Shown: positions 34,681 through 47,580, counted from the first letter of the stretch. The stretch: 64,000 nucleotides of DNA from Oxytricha trifallax (GCA_000711775.1 ARYC01000320.1:1-64000), one strand, 5' to 3'. The notes: generated from the sequence alone by a model not told the origin. Made by a program: numbers and translations.

Positions 34681-35617
34681 AATATTATAATCGCATCTAC
34701 CTATTGTAAAATAATTAAATATCAAGACTAAAATTTTATAGAACATTATCACTACGAAAAAATATGATCCTCTAAATCGGAAAAAAAATTCAACAAAATA
34801 TCACTGCTACTCTAGGAAATTTTACATTTTTATTAATTATCTTTGTTATAAATTATATTTTAAATTAGAAATTGAGAAATTCCATTAAATTTTACTCAGT
34901 AGAATATTCAATGATTGTTTAATAAATACTAAGATTTTTAGATAATTATCTTTACCATTTGAGTCCTATTTTTTTCATATCAAAATTTAGTATATTCTTA
35001 ATTAAATATATTATATCATATAATTCTCAATACTTATTTTATGCTTTGTTTTATATTAAATGATTCCATCATAGCCAGTTGTGCTAGGCTTTGCTATATT
35101 ATTGATTAGTGTTTGGTATCAGACTTTACTCATGTATGCATATATTTTATGTCTTTTATAATAACATATTCTAGACCACATTAATACCACTCTCTCCATA
35201 TCTATTGAGGTTTTAATAAAACTATATAAGTATTACAAAGAGATAGTATCTATAAATAATAAAATATTTTTAATAAATTGAAATTCTTTGCTATTTTTAT
35301 ATTGGTGGAGTTACACTATCCACTTCCCATTAAAACTGAGACCTCTCTACTCTACCTAGCAGTTGATAAAGTGTTATGATCAGTTAGTAAAAGAATTATA
35401 AAGATGATTTTGTGGTTAAATATGAATTAAAAATATTGACATTTAAGGAAATATCACCTATATTACTTTACAAAAGCATATGTATTTTGAATTCTTTAAT
35501 ACTTATAATAAAATTTATATTATCCCTTATAAATGATAAAGATTTAAATAATTTTTTATTTGATTATATGAAATTTATAAGGCTTGTCCTAAATACTAAA
35601 AGATCTTGATAAATTGA
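34681..35617. other. AT-rich DNA, nothing recognised
   Basis: The plus frame 35412-35609 is dominated by Ile, Leu, Lys and Asn and was not judged a gene. Confidence 0.3.
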
Positions 35618-35977
35618 CTTCAAACTTATTTGGCGATAAAATCTAAAACCTTGGTTATCCACTAGGTAGCAGCCTCATTATAGTACGCTGATGACTGCTT
35701 TTTACTTATTAGGGAGAGAGTAGCCTCAAATATCACTTAGAGCGTTAAACCATTCACCAAGACATTTGATTTTACGAATAGCAGTAGGCAAGTGTGTTTA
35801 AATGACACTGATGTAGATGTTTAGGCTGCTAAAAATAGACCCTCTGTGTAATCCATTCAGACTATATAGGTTGGCAAATTTATTATAATAAATAATATGA
35901 ACTAAATAACAAAAAATTAATAGTCTTCATATTTGAAACATATGATTCTGTGGCATATTATATTCTTTTTCTTGTGA
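35618..35977 (+). pseudogene. Unrecognised coding relic, part 1
   Basis: 119 codons free of TGA, ending at 35975-35977. It contains LQYADDCFLLIRERVASN, which mimics the YADD box of reverse transcriptases, but the rest (SVKPFTKTFDFTNSSRQVCL, DVDVQAAKNRPSVQSIQTIQ) does not look like a polymerase. Ser/Thr/Gln-rich composition resembles parts 2 and 3 downstream. Confidence 0.35.
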
Positions 35978-36657
35978 TTAGAAGAATCATATATAAATAT
36001 TTTTGACAGTTATCGGATTTACTCAAATTAAACAATAATAAATATGATAATATCTATGTGTATTAAGGATTAGAAATCCTGATAAATATCGCAAATTCTC
36101 TTGAATCTGAATTGATTAAAAATAGTTAGGTTGTCATAGTTCTTACAGACAAACATAAATCAGTTTAGATCAAGGATATTAATTTGGATTATGAATCTTC
36201 AACTTACAATGTCAACGTAAATAAATGTACATAATTTATAAATATATAAGTTGTAAAAATTCTTAAGATTTTGAATTTACATCAGTAGCACTTCTTGAAA
36301 GTTTTTTACTATAAAATAAACATAAATAATTTGTAAACTAAATTGAGATTATAATTTCTTAATTCATATAAACTCTAGTGGTTTCTATTAAATCAAGTAT
36401 TAATTCAAGCGGTGGATAAGAATCATAATAGAAATAATAAATTGATTGAATTTTATAAAACAACTTTGACTCTGTTTAAGAAAATGCAAGTTTGGAAATA
36501 TCATATAGATCCTCCGATAATTCTCTTACGCTCAGCTCAGCAGCCAATAGACACACAAACAATTATAGCATTATGATACTAATAAAGTATATAATTTTTG
36601 GTATTAATAATGCAAACTATAATTTATAAGAAATAATATATGTTGCTGTCATAATGA

Positions 36658-37362
36658 GCAGCTAGTGTCACATTTCCATTAGAAAGTAATATCAACTAAA
36701 TTTATGCTTTGATAGATCACAAAGACAAAAATAAGATCCAATAACCAACTATTTACAATAAATCAAGCTACTTTGAAGATTACTTTACAACTAGTCCAGT
36801 AACGATGACAGACTAGGTATCTACTAGTAGATTTTATTGTGGAGCTGTGTATCTTATGATAAAAGTGATTTTGAAGAGATGTTTTTTGAGATTTAAGTCT
36901 GAATAGCCCAAAATCAATTAATCTTTCGCCAATTACAAACAGAACTGGTGCTGCTAATCATATATAAATATGTGTAAGGAACTGATTCATATATTTAAGA
37001 AGAATCAAAATCATATATAGACAGGTAACTATTAAATTATTGATTAATTAATTTGACAAATCATGCTTCTAAATCAGGACTCTAGAATCAAATCGTCTGT
37101 AGATGCAGCTACAAAAGCGATTGAGTAAATTAAAATTAATAATACTATTGCCAAATCTTAAGAGTAGTGTCCTACTGATAACTTTTTATATGCTGCTAAT
37201 CTATTCTAAATGGAATTAGATAAGGGTAAACCATTACACTCTATTAAATATCCGCTCTTGATGCATTATGAATGTTGTCAGAGCTTTCTAGTTTCAGTAT
37301 GTATGGGGGAAAAACACTTCGTAATATGCATGCTATAAACTCTCATTTACTTGTTCTAGTGA
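36658..37362 (+). pseudogene. Unrecognised coding relic, part 2
   Basis: One frame (36658-37362) with a single TGA at 37054-37056. The upstream half contains DHKDKNKIQQPTIYNKSSYF, EDYFTTSPVTMTDQVSTSRF and KINQSFANYKQNWCCQ; the downstream half contains DSRIKSSVDAATKAIEQIKI and EQCPTDNFLYAANLFQMELD. The proteins look soluble or secreted with scattered Cys. No family recognised. Confidence 0.35.
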
Positions 37363-38939
37363 TCCAGAAAATATGACTTCAAATATATTTATTTATCATA
37401 AATATAGAATTAGAAGCATCATAATTAAAATTTGATCGTGTGGTAAATCGGATTCAAGAGAGCTATCAATTTCAGCAGATTTATCTTATTAGTATCTGGA
37501 GTAAAATCTTTATAAAATCCTGCTGTTTATAATTATTCAACAGCTTAAGCAGCTGCTCTAAGCCCAGATCTTTGTTTAAAGGTAAATCGAGATACTCAGC
37601 CATTGCAGCAATAGATTAGGCCAATTGATATGACTCGAGGGCTTATCTTGTTATATGACTTCCAATCATACTAGTCTCAACTTCTGCCCTTAATTCTATA
37701 GCTACTGCCAATATAACGAGAGTAAGAGCTTATATAAGCATTTACTAAATAATAAATTTAGAGTGCTGGAGTTAAATAACTTACAAATCTTTGCGTCTGC
37801 TTAAAATTTAAAGTCATTTCAATTATTGATTTGTATAGATTCAATATTCCAAGTAGTTGGTTTATATGTAATCAATCAAAACAATGAGGAATAAAGTGAA
37901 TATAAATATTTGTTTAAAAAATTTAGAGTTATTTAATTAAAGACTATTTGTAGAATTAATTATTGTTAGAATAATAAATATAAATGACAATTCAAATGAT
38001 CTACTTTACGTTAATCTAACACTATATACTTATGTTTCTAGCTTGCAGAAATTTCCAAAATTTTGGTAGCTTCTAGTTATACATGTATCCATTATTATCT
38101 TCTAAATCTGTCAAGATGAATAATGCCAGTCTGTCCTTCTATGATCTTTAAATTGCTTCGTTTTCTATCAAATAATTGAATCTTCCTACTCTTTAGTTGT
38201 CCTGATTTTAAACACTATCAGAAGACTGCTTTAACACTACAGCTTTGAATGAATTTGCATCTTCTTGATAAACCTCAACTTCTATTTCATCTAACAATCA
38301 TCTACAATAGCTTTCTTTCGGAACTAACAGTTCATGCTCTCCTCCAAAATGCACTCCACTTAAACATAAAATCGCCACTTACATAACTTTCTTATTTATT
38401 AGCGAATTCCTATTTCCTATTCTTTGCTTTGTTGCCTGCACTATTTATCATCAGATAAATAGTTGCCATGCTTGTTTCCTTGTTACAATATAGGTTTGAA
38501 TTTTTCTAAATCAAATGAGTTTACGATTATTATAAGAGTTTTGATTTTGTGCTTTTAAAAACGGATAAATTTCATTGATATTTATGATTAATATTCTCAG
38601 TTGTTTTTAAATATTTCATCTATGACTACAGAGTGAAGTTTATAAAGGAATTCTGAGATAAAAAAGAAATTTTTGTTGGAAAATATCCACAGCTCAGTTG
38701 TCATTTTTTAAAGAGAAAAATTGAACTGTTGCCAATTATAGAATCGAATTCGTTGAGTATCACTATGTAATCCATGTTTGATTGTCAATAATAAGTCTTA
38801 TATCAAAAATTCAAATATCTCAATTAATAGAGACATGAACTTAATCTGTCTAATTAGTACTATTTAAATGAAAGTAAGTTAATTGAAGAAATTAAATTTA
38901 AATTTATAGGAATTTAATATAATAAAAGAAATCAATGTT
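37363..38939. other. AT-rich DNA with one coding scrap
   Basis: At 37510-37760 a plus frame reads NPAVYNYSTAQAAALSPDLC and then KVNRDTQ before shifts, similar in composition to the relics upstream. The rest shows nothing recognisable. Confidence 0.3.
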
Positions 38940-39140
38940 TGTCTAAAATAAAAATTGTTTCATTGCCTTTATCTTCATCATCATCATCACCACCACCACT
39001 AACATCATCATCTGCAATTGAAATCTTGATTATCCCCTCTCTTTGCGAAGAACCTGCCTGGTATCATCTTTTGTCCTACCTGGTTGGACAGCATAAATGG
39101 GAAATATGAAAGATATATTTTTTAAACTTTAAAATTTAAG
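38940..39140 (-). pseudogene. Acidic-tail ORF end, family copy b
   Basis: The minus strand reads RKERGQSRFQ and, after a shift, an acidic run with Gly (DDDVSGGGDDDDEDKGNE) to a TGA near 38938. It matches the copy at 12531-12686 in DNA and layout, including flanking TTTAAAGATATATTTTTAAAC-like sequence. Only the C-terminal part is present. Confidence 0.4.
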
Positions 39141-39459
39141 CCAATGCAAGTACTAATAAGGAAATTAACCTTTTTTCGCAAAAAAAACTATTTTTTTAAA
39201 TCACGTTTTATAATTAGAAAGATGCTAGGACTTATATCCAGGTCTTGAATTATCTTGTAATCATGTCAAATATAGTGCAATATTCGTTAGTAATAAATAT
39301 TAACTTTACAATTAATTCTTATTGAGAGTGTTGGTAAAATTGGATGAAAAACTTAACAGTTTAGTGAGCGAGATTTATTCTTCAAAGTGGATATAGTTCT
39401 AGATTTGATTACTCTGGCTCAGTTATTCTATATTTTAGTGTTTATATTTTCAGCTTGGA

Positions 39460-40690
39460 ATTTTCCCTGGCTTCATACTAAAACCCATTTTGATTCATCC
39501 ACTTTCAGAATAGCTTCTATGCTTGCCAAAAGTTACTCTTTGGTACTCTCTACGACTGATATCAAATTGTGAGGATTTGAGGATATTTCTACTTTGTCAA
39601 GTATTGAGTGAAAATAGGAGAATTTTTGGAAATAAAATTAAAAATAAATTATTTATACACGCTATATTTTTATTATTTAAAATAAAGTGTATAAATTGTT
39701 TATCTCTCATTAAATTGATTCAGCTTGAATTTAACTAAGAAATAAGAACAGCTTGCTTTAATATTTACTCTCATCACTTTTAACCTTTCGTTTCTTGCAA
39801 AGAGATAGCCTTCATATAATTTTGAAAGCCCCCAAATTGCAAATCCTCACTAGCTTGATAAAGTCTGGAAGTATATACAGATTCTTTTAGCTTCATTTTA
39901 TGTAATATAAAAGTTAGCAAAGTTAAACTAAAAAAAAACTAAGAAATTATAACTATTATTAGTTACAAATTGGCCTTGTGAAATCAGGCTGGGCTAGATT
40001 AGCAGGCTTAATTCAATTAGTCCAACATTGGTTTGTTAGAAATTGTTTTAGAGTTGTATTACTATACTTTTGCTGATAGATTCTAAATGAGCATAGTTTT
40101 CTTATTTACTAAAATTAAAATTTCTAATAAAAACCTAGGTAAGGTCGCAGCATTTTAAATAGCAGCTAACCTTCATACTTATATTCCTCTTCTATCTTAA
40201 AGAGGGATAGATTCATCATGACAATCCTTAAGATGGTAGTTTACCTCCTAAGTAAAAGTTCTTATGCTTCAATAGAAAGAAATGATAATTATTATTACTC
40301 TAAAAGTGATTAATATATAAATTTTTACTCTGCTGAGCTCAATTAAGAGAGTCTATCATGGATAGTCTTATTCTTGACTACTCTGAAAGTTAACTTAAAA
40401 TGATCAGATGACTCTTTAATAGCTTCAATGTTATCGTTTATAGCTTTCTTTAATTATATTTGAATTTTCTTGGAAGATCCTTCACTCTTTTGTGTTTAAC
40501 AACCTCACTCTGTGAATTATCAATGAGCAGTCTTATTTGACGCAACTTTGCGAGGGATTTCTTACTAATTTTGCATTTCGTTTGTTCAAAGAGTCCCATG
40601 TCATCACTTTTATCGTAGATGAAGGTTTCATCAATAGTAAGAATGCTGCCAGTTAAATCTGGTAACTAATATTATATTAAATTATGATAT
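39460..40690 (-). pseudogene. Decayed coiled-coil protein gene
   Basis: The minus strand at 40430-40680 reads SILTIDETFIYDKSDDMGLF, KISKKSLAKLRQIRLLIDNS and, after a shift, KKAINDNIEAIKESSDHFKL. Another block at 39464-39610 reads DKVEISSNPHNLISVVESTK and LLASIEAILKVDESKW to TGA. Heptad-like Leu/Ile spacing suggests a coiled coil. The blocks are about 700 bp apart with AT-rich DNA between and may belong to one gene. No Cys-His domain was found. Plus-strand frames at 39387-39738 are shadows. Confidence 0.35.
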
Positions 40691-41087
40691 TTTATTTTTA
40701 TTTCAATTATTTATAATATGAGGCTATAAATATACTCTTTCAATATAATAAAAAAAAGAAAAGTATTATCTGATTAGAGAAATTATCTTAAACTTTGATA
40801 TTTCTCATTGTAAACATCTATATATAAATTTAATGTATTTTTTTAGAGATTAAATATTGTAATGAACTATTATTTTTGAGATCTTCATATTATTTATGAA
40901 GAAGTCTAAGAATGATTTATCTGACAATAAGTTAAAACAAACTAAATAGTTATTTAATCAATAAGTTGTAAAACTAAACCATTCAGAATAAAAAACATAC
41001 CTCAAATCACCCTAAGAAAGAAGAGAGATATGATTTAAAAATGTAGAAAGTGAGTTATATGGCAGGTTCCTGATCAAAAATTGACAT

Positions 41088-41118
41088 TTACCAATATATC
41101 ACCAAGATATATTGGTAA
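41088..41118. repeat. Perfect 13-bp hairpin
   Basis: TTACCAATATATC, loop ACCAA, GATATATTGGTAA. No coding context. Confidence 0.6.
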
Positions 41119-41696
41119 TTTGTGTATTTAATCATTGAATAACAGCGAATAAATATTTACTACCTATTGAAACAATTATCAAATACTTTTTAAGATAAGT
41201 TTAGCTAAAGGATAAACAAGTTTTTTACAATCGTGATGTGATCAATGTCCGAAACATGAAAAATCTTCAGTATCCAACATAATAAGTTAATTCCAACACA
41301 ATTCTGAAATTGGAAACTTCCTACTAGGCGATTGATAAAAAAGAAATACATAATTGACAACATTCTTTTTTTAAAAATTTGTTTCTAACAAATACTTTAA
41401 AAATAAAGATAAAGGAGATTTCTTTGAGATATCTATCTTATAGCAAGAAAAGCTTGCTAATTTCTTCAATTAGTGATAGACTTTTACCTCACAAATTATT
41501 ATATGTAAAAAATATTTAGTTATTGTATGAAAGTAGTAGAATGATTGTTGTTTGTAAGCACACAATAAAATAGAATTGTCTATGAGCATTTAAATTTCAT
41601 CACATTTAAATCAAATACTTGATAGTTGAGAAAAATAAATTATTTTCATCAGATGTAGAATTTAATCAATGATGATAAATAAGAAAGGACATTTTA

Positions 41697-42676
41697 ATAA
41701 GGTATAATTTTTGGAATAGAAGTCATTATGAATTTCTTAAATACAAAAGTGTAAAATATAATAACATAATCATTGATTAATAAAACCAAATTCTTAATAA
41801 TTATTAGGGTTTCTCTCTGCTTTGATTCGTAGGTATCGCAAGTTTTTCAGCATTTATACTAATATCACTTGAAGCTCAGTTAGAAATCGGTGGTTCGTGA
41901 GATACATTAGAGTGTGATACTACGAGTAGCTCTGTTTTCCATCAGTTCTGTGTCTCGTAGATTAATGTCAACTAATTCGCGCGTTATCTAAGTTTATACT
42001 TGCAGTACCGTATTACACAGTATACTGTTGATAGATTGTAACTTCTGTAAAAAACAGTAAAATAATTCAAAATATGCATCATTACATATAATTTGATGGT
42101 GCTGATGAATCTGATAGTCATAATTTCCATAGCATTTTACATATTTTGCTAAAATGTTTCTGCATTAGCAGAAACCAATTTCTTTAAAGAGAATTCATTT
42201 TAGTTAAGAGTTTTTTAATTTTAGCAAAATATGTAAAATGCTATGGAAATTATGACTATCAGATTCATCAGCACCATCAAATTATATGTAATGATGCATA
42301 TTTTGAATTATTTTACTGTTTTTTACAGAAGTTACAATCTATCAACAGTATACTGTGTAATACGGTACTGCAAGTATAAACTTAGATAACGCGCGAATTA
42401 GTTGACATTAATCTACGAGACACAGAACTGATGGAAAACAGAGCTACTCGTAGTATCACACTCTAATGTATCTCACGAACCACCGATTTCTAACTGAGCT
42501 TCAAGTGATATTAGTATAAATGCTGAAAAACTTGCGATACCTACGAATCAAAGCAGAGAGAAACCCTAATAATTATTAAGAATTTGGTTTTATTAATCAA
42601 TGATTATGTTATTATATTTTACACTTTTGTATTTAAGAAATTCATAATGACTTCTATTCCAAAAATTATACCTTAT
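41697..42676. mobile_element. Near-perfect 980-bp palindrome
   Basis: The left arm 41697-42155 is repeated in reverse complement at 42218-42676 with no mismatch noticed by eye over about 459 bp. The 62-bp loop (42156-42217) contains its own hairpin (GTTTCTGC, ATTA, GCAGAAAC). Outer tips read TAAGGTATAATTTTTGGAAT. The flanks differ (TTTAA left, ACTTT right), so it is a bounded unit. The arms are GC-richer than the surroundings and carry no recognised protein. It fits a very young foldback element; an assembly or cloning fold-back artefact is less likely because the loop is unique. Confidence 0.8.
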
Positions 42677-43980
42677 AACTTTGATATTAATCGAAACCTA
42701 ATTTATGTAAATCATATTTTAAGAACTTTTAGTAAATCTTTTCTGTTTATCTCTTAAAATTAAGTCAATTTTCAAAAATATTAGTCCTGCGCTTAACTTG
42801 TTACGCTAGTGATTGATTGATTTATATTGCTTTATTTCTAAAATTTAGATTAATATTATTTAATAAAGAGTTTTGATTAAGCTAAAGCTATTTTCAATAG
42901 TATTATTGATTTGAAGCGAAAAAAAAAGAGGGAATATTACTAATGCTATATCTAAGTAGTTGAGACACTTTTTTATTAATATCTGTGATGTAAATTAATA
43001 AAATCAAACTATAGATCGAATATTCTAAACAAGTCTCGTCATTTAGTAAATTCAATTAAATTTCTGATAAAATGTGAACAAACTCTATATAAAAGCATTT
43101 CGAATCAGATATTACTGAAACAACATCAAAATAATAGTTATTACTATAGATCTTTTATATATTACAATTTATCAACAAAAAAAATTTAATCAAAGTAAGT
43201 TAAAATAGTAAGAAAATAAAACCATATTTATAGGAAAACAATGAAAATCTTGTGTAAATTGAAAGAGTTTATTTAACATATATAAAATATACTATCATTA
43301 ATTTTGGTTTTAAGATAATTTGATACGAATTGATAATTTCATAACAAAAAGAGTTGATTAAAATAATAAAGATCGTAATTTTATTAAAAACTAGCGAGAT
43401 GTTTAAGTTATAAGACACTTAAAAGAGTTTCATATTCATAAATTTTAATATAATTAAGAGTATAGTATTGCATATTTTATTAAGAAACTCTATATACCAA
43501 TTCCAATGGAAGCTATGTTGATAGAGCTTGACTGAAGTCCATTCTATTGGCTATTTAATTCTTATTATTTTTTTATTTTTATTTTTCATTATAAGCTTAA
43601 TGTTATAATTAACATTCCAAACTTATCTTATATTATTTTTAATTTATTTGACTATATTCACGTACATTATCTTATTTTAGATGAATTATAGAATTATTTT
43701 TATATTTATTTGCATATTTATTGAAATTAAGTGATTTAAATGTGTTTTTTAAAAAATTTAAATTTTTTCAATTTTTTAGAATATTTATTTATAATTAATT
43801 ATTAATAATTATTCAATGATTTAAATTTTAAATTTAACTTTAATTTAGATTATTACCATTATTTATTGATTTATTAAACTATATAATTATTAAAATATTT
43901 ATATATTTTTATATATTTATATATAAGATATGCATTTTATTTTAGGGAATCTTGCTTCATATTAAAACATTATAATAATA
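42677..43980. other. AT-rich DNA, nothing recognised
   Basis: No convincing frame was found. Confidence 0.3.
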
Positions 43981-44763
43981 AGTTTTTCACTAATTGTTAC
44001 GGTTTGCGTGTTTGTGGTTTTATTCATGAAGGAATTAGACATGCTTCATTATAAACTTTAAGTGATAAAGTATGCAATAGTGAATGCAATGGAATAGCTA
44101 GCGAAGAAATATGTGGGCGGTGAGAGTTACAAGATATATGGATAACATTCATATATCTACTTAAGAATAAGAGAGATTGTGAGTAAAAGCCAATGAAATA
44201 CTTATCTAAAGAATTCCACATAACGCAAACAGAGTCTTTTCTTATGACAATAGAAAATGATCACCCAATAGTACAAGATGTGATGTGACAGTATAAACGA
44301 TGCTGACTTCTTTAAGTGGAAAGAAACAAAAAGGAAATGGTAACTTTATTAGAGAAATTAGCATGAATTAATCTTGAGACTCATCTATGCTAAACCTATA
44401 ATTTTTTCACAGACTCTAAAATCCAAAATGGGTCAACATATTTGGTACCATTGAGGGATTCTTCTTCTTGTAGATGACACACGATAAGCCAAACGTGTTT
44501 TAAACTTCTTTTAAATGAAGAATGGCAATATTTTCAAGTATCTTGGCAGTATGTGCATTATGCTATAACTATTCTAGTTGGAGAAAAAGGCAAGTTTGAG
44601 AGTAAAAAAAAGTTTACAAAATTTAGACAAAAGCCTGAATGTTATAGGCTGTCGAATGAGAGATGTGTCACAGTAGAATAATGATATTTATGAAATTGAA
44701 GATTAACAAGTGCCAGAGGCCCATGCTTAGAGCTATTTGAAAGATCTAATAATATAAGTGTGA
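43981..44763 (+). pseudogene. Unrecognised gene relic, ciliate code
   Basis: The first frame (from about 43990) reads MKELDMLHYKLQVIKYAIVN and EQLAKKYVGGESYKIYGQHS to a TGA near 44188. After a shift, frame 44284-44763 is open but for TGA 44452-44454: FFKWKETKRKWQLYQRNQHE, QTLKSKMGQHIWYH, then GILLLVDDTRQAKRVLNFFQ and LRVKKSLQNLDKSLNVIGCR. The ILLLVDDT stretch resembles the start of a response-regulator receiver domain, but the expected second Asp and Lys were not found. No firm family. Confidence 0.4.
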
Positions 44764-45279
44764 ACTGGATAATTTTGAGGATTGAAGTTTCACATATTAA
44801 TTATTCAAGATTTTAAAAGTTAAATTAAATATAGCAACTATGAGAGTAAATATAATTTAAAAGGGAGATATCTTTTTAATTTTATTAAATATAATTGGTG
44901 GGTTTTAATGGTGGTATCCTTTCCTGATATAATTTGTAATATTTCCACAACACATAATTGGATTAAATTTTTTATATTATGCCGAAAGAGTAAAACTATT
45001 TATATATATTTTACTGCTATTTAGCGATATTAATTAACTTAATGTATATAATTATAATTTACAAATAAAATATATTCAAGTTAAAATGAAATTGCTATTT
45101 ATCAAATATTTAATTTGATTTACTCATAGTTTTTAGAAATAGCAAGCATTTTATCTTTACTATTTTATTTTACTTTCGTGTAGAAAATCAAACAAATAAC
45201 TGACTCATTTTTTATATAACTTATTGAAATGTAATAAGGAGAAGAGAAAAAATTCATAAGATAATTATATAAATGTTTG
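44764..45279. other. AT-rich DNA, nothing recognised
   Basis: No convincing frame was found. Confidence 0.3.
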
Positions 45280-45472
45280 AGGGTGTGTTTTACTTGTCAG
45301 TATTATTTTCGATTAATTTACTATAAATTGAATGGTTAGTCATTTGAGAGCTCGACTTATTCTCACTTATTTGGGCATCAGAATCAGCAAATTTGTACTG
45401 CTTTGGCGGATACTTCTAGAAAGGACTTGAGTTCAGCACAACTCTAACAGTAGAAACAGATTTTAATATTAT

Positions 45473-45902
45473 TATTGTAGGAATATATCGAATTTGGGAA
45501 ATTAATTTAAATTAAATAATTAATTAATTAATTAATTAAATTATTTGCAGTTAAAGTTGATTAATTTGAACGATCTTGGGCTCATTCGATAAAGAATTTA
45601 AAATTAGCAGGACTTTATTATTGGCGGTTCTATTTTATCGCATCCCTGGAGAGAGATAACTTAACTTTAATTGAACCTCTCTAAATTCATTAAATTTTAC
45701 CCTCACATTAAAGTCGAGTTATCTCGCTCCCTCGATGAGATAAAATAGAACAGCCAATAATAAAGTCCTGCTAATTTTAAATTCTCTATCGAATGAGTCC
45801 AAGATTGTTCAAAATAGCCAACTTTAACTGCCAATAATTTAATTAATTAATTAATTATTTAATTTAAATTAATTTCCCAAATTCGAATGTATTGCTACAA
45901 TA
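45473..45902. mobile_element. Foldback MITE, subfamily B, copy 1
   Basis: About 430 bp, palindromic. The tips read TTGTAGGAATATATCGAATT and complement; inner arms share GCAGTTAAAGTTGA-type and CTCATTCGATA words with the B copy at 48.1 kb. The flanks give TATTA on both sides, an apparent 5-bp duplication. Arms have several mismatches, so it is older than the 41.7-kb palindrome. Confidence 0.85.
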
Positions 45903-46324
45903 TTAAATGGATTTAGAGAGGTCTATTTAAAACAATCGTTACCATAAAGGAGAAAATGCCAACTCTCTACCAAATGACACATCAGATTTATTCGGAAAAT
46001 CTTTTGCAGGAGGAAATATGATTACCGCGAGAACAGATATCTATGCAGGTGAACCAGATATCTTAAGTGCTCCTCATTATATCTTAATGCATGGAAAAGC
46101 AGAATGAATACCCAGAACAAAGCTGTTAATTACATCATCACTGTTTTATGACAACTCGCATAACCAAGGTATATTCCTTAGCACTGGTGCTACTAATTTG
46201 TCTTATTTATTTAAAGTTAGAGATTTAGTTGATTCCATTTTAACTTTAGATTCAGCTCTCTTGTTGCTACTGCAGAACAAAGCATAAACAGATTTAAGAT
46301 ATTATTGATAAAATACATTAATAT

Positions 46325-46592
46325 TTAAAACCCCATAGATCAATTAAGACATGAGAATTGGGGTTAAGAACAATTAAATTAAGAATTAATTATTATTGGC
46401 GTATAATTATAATGTTTGGGCTAATTATTAAAACTATTGGCTCGATTAATTGTCCTTATAAAATAATCCAATCAGGGTGTGTTAATTTGATTTTAGCCTA
46501 ATTATTTATATTATTAGCCAATTATAATTAATTTTTAATCTAATTGTTCTTAACTCCTATCCTCGCTTCTTAATTGATCTATGGGGTTTTAA
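46325..46592. mobile_element. Small foldback element with telomere-like tips
   Basis: 268 bp whose ends are inverted copies: TTAAAACCCCATAGATCAAT at the left, and its complement ending GGGGTTTTAA at the right. Similarity continues inward through GTTAAGAACAATTA with mismatches. The AAAACCCC tip recalls the telomere-like ends of TBE elements, so this may be a non-autonomous derivative or be mobilised by the same machinery. Confidence 0.7.
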
Positions 46593-47580
46593 TAGCATTA
46601 TGCACTTGAGTAGTTCTTTAAATTAGTAATATATTAAGTCAGACTCTGGTATAAGATATTGCTGCTTGAGTTTTGGTTTGGGCAAATACGTTTTACAGAA
46701 ACTCCATCTAAAATATAAATTCAGCAACTTCTCCTTTAACTGAAAACAGCTTAGAGTAAGCAAATAGCTCTCTCCCATTTAATTTGAATGTTTAAAAAAT
46801 ATTTTTTGCAGCTGATAGAGCAATATTAAATAATGATTTTAATTATTTCCAATTTATTTTAATTACCCAGTTCGATTCATTGATGGAACAAATAAAGTTT
46901 AGATCACAGAATTGGTTTCTACTTTTAGCTTTATATTATTTTATCATATCAACAGTTTCACTCTATTTGGTAAACGTAATGGAGCTAATATCTAATATTA
47001 AACTCTAGATAATTAACGGTTATGTTACATTATTAGATTTAATTAAATCAAATAGATGGATATAATTAAAAATACTGTTTAAAACATTTATCTTGGTTAA
47101 TATATTGATTCTAATCTAGAATTACACCAATTACAATATAAAAAAGTACTTTAAAAATTGCAATATAAATTCTATTGAAGGGACAGTGTATATAAATAAT
47201 TTTAATTTTGGTTTAGTTAAAAAATATAAAGCTGATTAGGGCAATACGCAATCTTACTTTCTTGTAAACTATAGTCCTATTGATAATGCTTAAAAAGGTA
47301 GTTTCAAATTAGTAATCAGTTCATCAGGAATTGGAGTAGGTTGTACTTATGGTATCTTTGTTTAAAATGATATTTTTAGCTATACGCCAATATATCTATG
47401 CGGCAGTTCGAGAGATTATAGAGCAGATATCGCAAATTTTGATTTTTAAGATGCTTAGTTTGTATATGTAAATGTTATGAAGAAATATTTGAGAATTAAG
47501 GATGATATCAAATGATTAAGTTAGGGATATGTGTTTAGAGTTAGGCTAAAGATATATTAGAAAATATTTATGAAATGAAA

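Larger units (their letters stand above)
45280..47580 (+). pseudogene. Unrecognised gene relic cut by two inserted elements
   Basis: Coding-like frames occur on both sides of the foldback element at 45473-45902: ESANLYCFGGYFQKGLEFST before it and NSLPNDTSDLFGKSFAGGNM, then LSAPHYILMHGKAE after it, the latter meeting a TGA and going on with IPRTKLLITSSLFYDNSHNQ. The small element at 46325-46592 interrupts again. Downstream, 46670-47515 is free of TGA for 281 codons (LTENSLEQANSSLPFNLNV, FKLVISSSGIGVGCTYGIFV, SSRDYRADIANFDFQDAQFV); its middle part may belong to another frame. No family recognised, and whether all pieces form one gene is inference. Confidence 0.4.

Noticed and set aside
44455-44520. 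Response-regulator receiver domain from ILLLVDDT
   Set aside because: The phosphoryl-accepting Asp and the later Thr and Lys positions were not found in the following residues.
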